The notes under the pieces are model-generated. The model saw nothing but the letters and a program-made list of their open reading frames with translations, was not told where the DNA came from and did not search any database. From Gnetum montanum (Eukaryota; Streptophyta; Gnetopsida; Gnetales; Gnetaceae), in the NCBI GenBank assembly GCA_015680685.1, contig MNCI01014239.1, positions 293,827 to 357,826 of the forward strand: a stretch of DNA of 64,000 bases. The letters are read 5' to 3'. The position numbers and the translations under genes are program-made. Shown piece after piece: positions 58,855-64,000 of this stretch. Positions within the stretch are counted from its first letter, which is position 1. Each line of letters opens with the position of its first letter.

Positions 58855-59880
58855 TTAACGCCCGGCGTATACGCTACTAAACCTAGCGTATACGTTGTCG
58901 AAATCTGATCATGCCCAACATATATGTTGCCTGACCTAGCGTATACATTGACAACTAACTATTTACGCTGACACCTGAACCTCTTACACTCAGCATATAT
59001 GCTGAAGAAACACTCAGCGTATACGCCACAGAAGTGGCCAGCGTAAATAGTCTACGCTAGACACTGAACAAACAGTTTACACCGGAAATATGAAAAACAA
59101 GTCTACATTGTATCATACTTGAAAAGACAAACTGTGTACGCTCAGATTATACATTGAAGGAACCCTTAGCGTATATGTCGTCACAGTGTAGATCATCTAC
59201 GCTGATGAAACAGAAAGCTTACACCAACAAAACAGAACTTCGTCCATAGAAAACTTATTACACCGTATAGTCTTCAGTGTATACGCTGATACAATCATCT
59301 ACACTTTGTGCAAGAAAAATGATTATGCTGTGCACTAAAAATAGATTACGCTATAATAGTCTACGCTAACCTGACCTTACGCTGCGAATTTACGCTCGGC
59401 GTATATGCAGAAGTCTCTACGCTAAACTTTACGCTCGGCGTATATGCCAAAGTCTCTATGCTAAACTCTACGCTCGGCGTATATGCTGAAACCCTCCACG
59501 AGACTGTCTACGCTACGAAACATGCACAAGTAAAAATAACTAAAAGAGGTAGAGTCAGAGCCTACCTATGTGATGATCTAGGCCATAAAGGAATCCTTTG
59601 CCGGGGCAAGCACTGAAGCATGGCTTCGTTCTTGTCTGCGAAGGTCAAGTCAGGACTCTTCCTCCCCTGCCCTTCCACCTCCTTGCCTTTGCCCATCTCG
59701 ACATCTATGCTGGGGTTGATAGCTTATGATGAGGGTTAAAACTCTGTACACCTATGCTCGACCTTCTACGCTTGGCTTCTACGCTGGGGTTTAGTCAGCG
59801 TCTACGCTGGGGTTTAATCGATCGGCGTCTATGCTGGGGTTTGGGTTTACGCTTACGCTAGATTTTGCAGTTTACGCTTA
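58855..59880. repeat. GCGTATACGCT-type palindromic repeats in intron 1 and 5' leader of the opposite-strand gene, Element 3
   Basis: Dozens of copies of AGCGTATATGCTGA, TCTACGCTAAAC and TTTACGCTCGGCG, interrupted only by exon 1 (59566-59696). From 59735 to 59890 the form is CTACGCTGGGGTTTA. The same heptamers fill the element's 5' LTR/leader (49825-50410) and are absent from Elements 1 and 2. Confidence 0.85.
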
Positions 59881-59937
59881 CGCTCGCTCAGTCGCTTACG
59901 CTCAGAATGCAAAGTAACAAATGAAGCTTCCCCCCCC

Positions 59938-59947
59938 TTTTTATAGT
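59938..59947 (-). promoter_or_regulatory. TATA-like box of the opposite-strand gene, Element 3
   Basis: The minus strand reads GCACTATAAAAAGGGGGG about 240 bp upstream of the exon 1 start codon. It lies between the gene and the inter-module repeats that precede pol, so this interval may act as a divergent promoter. Prediction only. Confidence 0.55.
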
Positions 59948-60109
59948 GCTCCATCAACGTTGATGCCGCCGCTTACGCCACCGCCTCCCAGTTTGCTACT
60001 TTTTGCCTTTTTACTCATTTTTTGCCAAAAATTCGCTCAAAAATAATAAAAAAACAGAAATTACTACATCCCGATTCCCCTGTGAACCCCATTCTAGGCA
60101 TTTACGTTG

Positions 60110-60275
60110 AACATTCCAGCTTAAACTGCCATTACGACCTGGTACGGCCTTAAACTACCACATAAGAACCCATTATAGCCCGGCAAGGCCTTAAACTGCC
60201 ACCTGCGGGTTACATTCAGCTCAGTAAGGCTTTAAACTACCGTTACGGCCCGGTAAGACCTTAAACTGCCATGCG
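60110..60275 (+). repeat. Inter-module repeat before pol of Element 3
   Basis: Five units of about 36 bp with the core GGCCTTAAACTGCCA or GGCCTTAAACTACCA, the last one overlapping the pol start region at 60271. Third boundary location of the same core within one element. Confidence 0.85.
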
Positions 60276-63200
60276 TCCCGGTGTGATGATAATCCACCAT
60301 CGTGCATGTATGAATAATTTAAAATTACCAAAGAACATAGAGCGATACCCATTAGCTCATTCAGCTCTCTGTTTATTGGCAGGAGCAAGCCTGATGGATT
60401 ACCAGCACTTAACCAAACCATTAATTATCGATGGACCATACGGCAAAATTGCAAGGGATATCAACATAAACCTCATCCAAAGTTCATCAACGGACGACAT
60501 AGTCATAGCCTTAACACAGCAAAAAATAGACAACTATAGGGGTCTGACAAAATCCCTCGACATTGAAGCTGAAAATATCACTGAAGACCCATTGAAAGAA
60601 ACCCCCATCACCATGCCCAATGGGGAAATTAAAATATTAAAATTAAGCACATTATTACAACTGCAACTAGCCAAAGACATTGAGAACATGCTTAGGGAAA
60701 ACATGAAAGCGTTCTTCTGGTCTTAAACGGACATGCCCGGGTTAGACCCTCGAATTGTCTAGCACAACATTATCCTTGATCCAAAATTGAGACCTGTAAA
60801 ACAAAAGGCACGAAAGGCTAAACCCGAAGTGGCATTGGCAGTTCGTAATGAGATCACCAAGCTTTATTAGGCTGGTTTCATCCGGGCTATTGATTAAGCT
60901 GAGTGGGTATCCAACATGGTCATTGTCCTGAAGAAGAACATGCATTGACTTCTGGGATTTAAATTTTGCAACCATAAAAGATGATTTTCCTTTACCCAGC
61001 ATCAATCAACTTATTGACTCGACTGTTAGGCATGCCTTATTATCTTTTATGGATGGTTCCTCAAAATACAACCAAATACACATCAACCTGGAGCATCAAC
61101 TCTAGACAACCTTTATGACACCATGGGGAACCTTTTGTTACACAATGATGCCCTTTGGCCTCAAGAACATTGGGGCCACGTATCAAAGAGCCATGACATT
61201 TATCTTTAGCGATTACATGTTACACTCACTCAATGATTACGTGGATGACATTGTGGTCAAGTCAAAAATAGTGGAACAACATGTACAAGATCTTGACTTA
61301 GTATTAAAACGTTGTTTAAAGTATGAATTGAGACTCAACCCAAAAAAATGTGTCTTCGGCGTCAAGACAGGAAAAATGCTTGGATTTATAGCCTCAGAAG
61401 CAGGGATACAAGTAGACCCCGATAAGGTAAAGGCCATAACAAACCTGAAACCACCAGGCAACCTTACCAAACTTCGAGGTCTACAAGGCAGATTACAATT
61501 TATCAGGTGCTTCATAGAAAAACTAACAGACAAACTAAAACCTATGAACCACCTGTTACGCAAGAACATCCATTTTGAATGGACTCCACAGTGTCAAGAA
61601 GCATTCGATAACATTAAAACGGCACTTGCCCGATTACCCACGGTTTATCCACCTCAAAACAATAAGCCATTTTACATCTATCTTGCCACTTCGAATTCGT
61701 CAATCGCATCTATGCTTTGCGAGAAACAAGATGACAGAACTGAAGTCCCTGTATATTATTTAAGCCATGCATTAGTTGCCCACGAAAAAAAGTACAACGA
61801 CGTGGAGAGATCATGTTTAGATTTGGTCTTTTCTTTAAGAAAATGGTGACATTACCTCTTCTGTAACCAAGTTAACATAAATTGCAAGGATAATGTACCA
61901 AGGGCTATAATAGGAAACATTTACGAAACAAGTCGGATAGCCCGCTCAAAAGCCATGATAGTTGAATTTGACTTGCACTACATAGCGCAATTATCAGTTA
62001 AGGGTAAAGCCATAGCAAGTCAAATGGCCACGTCACCAACACACGATCAAGCGAAAATAGAGCCAGAATTCCCAGATGAGAATATAAGCGCAATAGACAT
62101 AGTGCCCAATGACTACGATGCCATTTTAAACTTTGATGGAGCATCCACCTCTCGAGGGGGAAGTGCAGCCGCTGTCATCACCTATTCCTCCAAGGAGATC
62201 CGACCCTTTGCCTATCGTTTTAACTTTCATTGTACCAACAACATAGTAGAGTATGAAGGTCTCCTTAGAGGTCTCACAGTAGCATTGGCTTTAGACATCA
62301 CACGGCTTGTAGTCAGAGGAGACTCGCAACTGGTCATAAACCAGGTCACAGACATATATACATGTAAAGCCCAACATTTACAACCATATTGCGACTTGGC
62401 AAAACACCTATTGAGGCGATTTGAAAACATCAATGTGCAACACATCTCTAGAAATGAAAATACCATTGCAGATGCACTAGCCACCTTAGCATTACACATA
62501 TCTCCTGACATATTCCACATGTTTCCAAACTCCCTAACCAGTTGTGTCGAACCAATAACCGATACTCTTGACACGCTGTTGATTGCATCTATTAGTACGA
62601 TGCACGCGATAGAATGGTATGACAACATAAAAGAATACCTTCTACATGGCGAAACACCGCGACATCTAACTAATGCGCAAAAGGATGCATTACAAAAACA
62701 TTCTAAGCAGTATACCCTGGTAGGGGACATATTATGTTGTAGAGCTTACGAAGGCATACTGCTAACATGCGTCAATAGTACCGATGCCCAAACCATTGTC
62801 GAACAAGTACACGACAGACTATGCGGAGGACACATAGCACCAAAAGCCATGGCAACAAAGATCATATGCTTAGGCTATTATTGGCCACACATGGAATACT
62901 ACTGTCTCTCCAAGGTCAAAACATGTAGTACTTGTCAAAAACATAGCAATCTAATACATGTCCCACCAAATGAGTTGCATACGGCGCAAATCACGTGGCG
63001 CTTTCAAAAGTGGGGATTGGACCTTATTGGCCCGATAACACCCTCGTCTTCCGCAGGGCATAGTTTCATCATAACCACAACTGAATATTTTATGAAGTGG
63101 GTAGAAGCTTCTCCCCTTCGAAAAACTACATCTAAACATGTATGCAATTTCATTCTCGAAAACATTGTAACCCACTTTGGCATTCCCATGACAATCATCA

Positions 63201-63854
63201 CTAACAATGGGCCACAATTTAGCAATGCTGAGACCAAAACCTTTTGTGAATGTCTAGGGATCAAACACTTTTTTTCATCCCCTTACTATCCTCAAAGCAA
63301 TGGGCAAGTAGAGGCGACAAACAAAACGAATATTACAATACTCAAAAAAGATGCTCACCCAAAGCAAGCGAAGGTAACACAAACAATTGATGTACGCATT
63401 GTGGGCATACCGTACTACACATCGAACTTCAATAGGTAAAACACCATATAGTCTTGTTTATGGTTCAGAAGTTGTTTTACCTTTGGAATTACAGGTACCA
63501 TCTTTAAGGATAACACTTTTCGAACTCCTCGACGATGGGCAAAATAATGATCTACGCATCATTGACCTCGATTCAGTCGAGGAAGAATGCATACGCGCAC
63601 TCGATCAGATCGAATGGTACCAAAAACAACAACGGCAATGACATCGACATGACATCAACAAGCACCCTATCAAAGAAGGTGACCTTGTGCTTAAAGCTGT
63701 TCGGGAACACCAGGACAAATTCTCAGCCAACTGGGAAGGGCCTTACTTGGTCACTAAAGCATTTGACAATGGAGCATTTAAGCTCGCTGATATGGAAGGG
63801 AACGAGCTTGCCAATCCAACCAATCACTTGTTCCTAAAGCCGTTCTACATTTGA
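60271..63854 (+). pseudogene. pol: Element 3 pol: RT, RNase H, archaeal-type RNase H, integrase
   Basis: Pre-RT segment 60271-60726. RT: EVALAVRNEITKLY, WVSNMVIVLKKN, MPFGLKNIGATYQRA and catalytic YVDDIVVKSK (about 61240). RNase H: PFYIYLATSNSS to SLRKW (to 61846). Archaeal-type RNase H (about 62115-62510): LNFDGAST, EYEGLL, VRGDSQLV, ENTIADALA, all acidic positions kept. Integrase: GGHIAPKAMA ... CSTCQ zinc domain, GLDLIGPITPSS, TNNGPQFSN (the second catalytic Asp is Asn; Element 1 has TDNG), NGQVEATNK; C-terminal WEGPYLV; stop after FLKPFYI. Frame breaks near 60940 and 63345-63440; stops at 60724, 61103, 61847 and 63639 among others. Otherwise about 1,190 codons in order. Confidence 0.85.
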
Positions 63855-63884
63855 GTACAAGCTCAGGTACGTGTAAGTCCTAGG

Positions 63885-64000
63885 ATCACGACTATAAACT
63901 GATACCACAGAACAGTCGTGGATTATGACTTAAAACTAATACCACAGCTCGTCTTGGCATCATGACGCTAAACGGATACCACACAGTGTTTGCAATGACG
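63885..64000 (+). repeat. Inter-module repeat after integrase of Element 3 (continues past the window)
   Basis: At least four units of about 35 bp with the core TATGACTTAAAACTAATACCAC. Starts about 30 bp after the pol stop, as in Elements 1 and 2. Confidence 0.75.

Larger units (their letters stand above)
55148..59696 (-). pseudogene. Opposite-strand eight-exon gene in Element 3, function unknown
   Basis: Exons by GT/AG sites and by agreement with Elements 1 and 2: E1 59696-59566 (MGKGKEVEGQGRKSP), E2 58750-58287, E3 58212-57943, E4 57856-56827, E5 56704-56494, E6 56407-56218, E7 56132-55344, E8 55249-55148 (DEGDDDAQEVG ... PPIPDA, stop). About 1,070 codons in all, after long intron 1. Domain order: basic start, FCP1/NIF-phosphatase-like segment, GWLDKDW piece, central domain, acidic linker, coiled coil, acidic tail. 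Stops occur in E3 (two), E4 (two, near 57400-57365), E5, E7 and others, so this copy is decayed. The gene lies wholly between pro and RT. No known retrotransposon function of this kind comes to mind for this position; opposite-strand ORFs are known in some Tat elements but nearer the 3' LTR. Confidence 0.75.
49676..64000 (+). mobile_element. Element 3: best preserved Tat/Ogre-type Ty3/gypsy retrotransposon (runs off the window)
   Basis: Layout: LTR-type start (49676), palindromic leader (to about 50440), gag-pro in nearly one frame (50448-54574), inter-module repeats, an eight-exon opposite-strand gene (59696-55148), its TATA-like box, further inter-module repeats, pol (60271-63854) and repeats running to 64000. 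Gag-pro and pol are separated by about 5.7 kb. The polypurine tract and 3' LTR lie beyond the window. Inserted in the Element 4 3' LTR, so younger than it. Most lesions are single stops; frameshifts are few. Confidence 0.85.

Noticed and set aside
62227-62730. 167-codon open frame on the minus strand opposite pol of Element 3
   Set aside because: Lies exactly opposite the archaeal-type RNase H and integrase coding sequence, has no splice or domain support and no equivalent in Elements 1 and 2; a shadow of the sense frame. The same holds for minus frames at 61237-61569 and 62951-63264.

Overview
This window reads as repeat-dense intergenic DNA of a large plant nuclear genome. A conifer or other gymnosperm fits best, judged from old, heavily decayed, nested LTR retrotransposons next to an endogenous caulimovirid; that assignment is inference. 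I see no intact host gene. The only host-derived coding trace is a histone H3 pseudogene fragment (691-849, minus). No rRNA, tRNA or CRISPR was recognised.

Layout. (1) 1-1485: H3 fragment in AT-rich DNA. (2) 1486-about 15130: Element 1, a 5'-truncated Ty3/gypsy element of the Tat/Ogre type (gag, pro, spacer, pol with RT-RNase H-archaeal-type RNase H-integrase, PPT, 3' LTR). (3) about 15440-28210: Element 2, a diverged relative lacking gag-pro, carrying a ~183-bp tandem array (17790-22250) and hit by a solo LTR of another family with a perfect 5-bp target duplication (19121-20016). (4) 28211-30560: no gene seen. (5) 30560-36776, minus strand: a Ty1/copia gag-protease fragment joined to an Athila-like Ty3/gypsy element (Element 5) with its LTR. 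(6) about 37440-43084: degenerate endogenous caulimovirid (coat, protease, RT, RNase H, then movement protein). (7) 43085-49675: Element 4, an Athila-like gag-pro element without pol, with LTR, TATA and tRNA-Asp-type primer site. (8) 49676-64000: Element 3, the best preserved Tat/Ogre-type copy, inserted inside the 3' LTR of Element 4 and running off the window.

Main observation. All three Tat/Ogre-type elements carry, between protease and reverse transcriptase and on the opposite strand, the same multi-exon gene of unknown function. In Element 3 it has eight recognisable exons (59696 down to 55148); Element 1 keeps all eight at matching places (9154 down to 4752); Element 2 keeps exons 1-4 (17448 down to about 15440). 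Splice sites, the basic start, a WS-containing FCP1/NIF-phosphatase-like segment, a central domain, a coiled-coil exon and an acidic last exon recur although the DNA has diverged strongly. TATA-like boxes lie upstream of exon 1. Gag-pro and pol are thus separated by about 5.7 kb, where Ogre elements are known to have a sense-strand intron.

Two cis-element patterns go with this gene. Short repeats with a TTAAACTA core mark the module boundaries (after pro, before pol, after integrase) of these elements. Each element also has its own self-complementary motif family (GCTACG/CGTAGC in Element 1, CCATGTTG/CAACATGG in Element 2, AGCGTATACGCT in Element 3) found both in its LTR and beside its antisense gene. 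Athila-like LTRs carry another (GATATCGCGTACGCGATATC) just upstream of their TATA box. Most stops in the elements are explicable as C-to-T changes at CAG, CAA or CGA codons, as expected of methylated, silenced copies.
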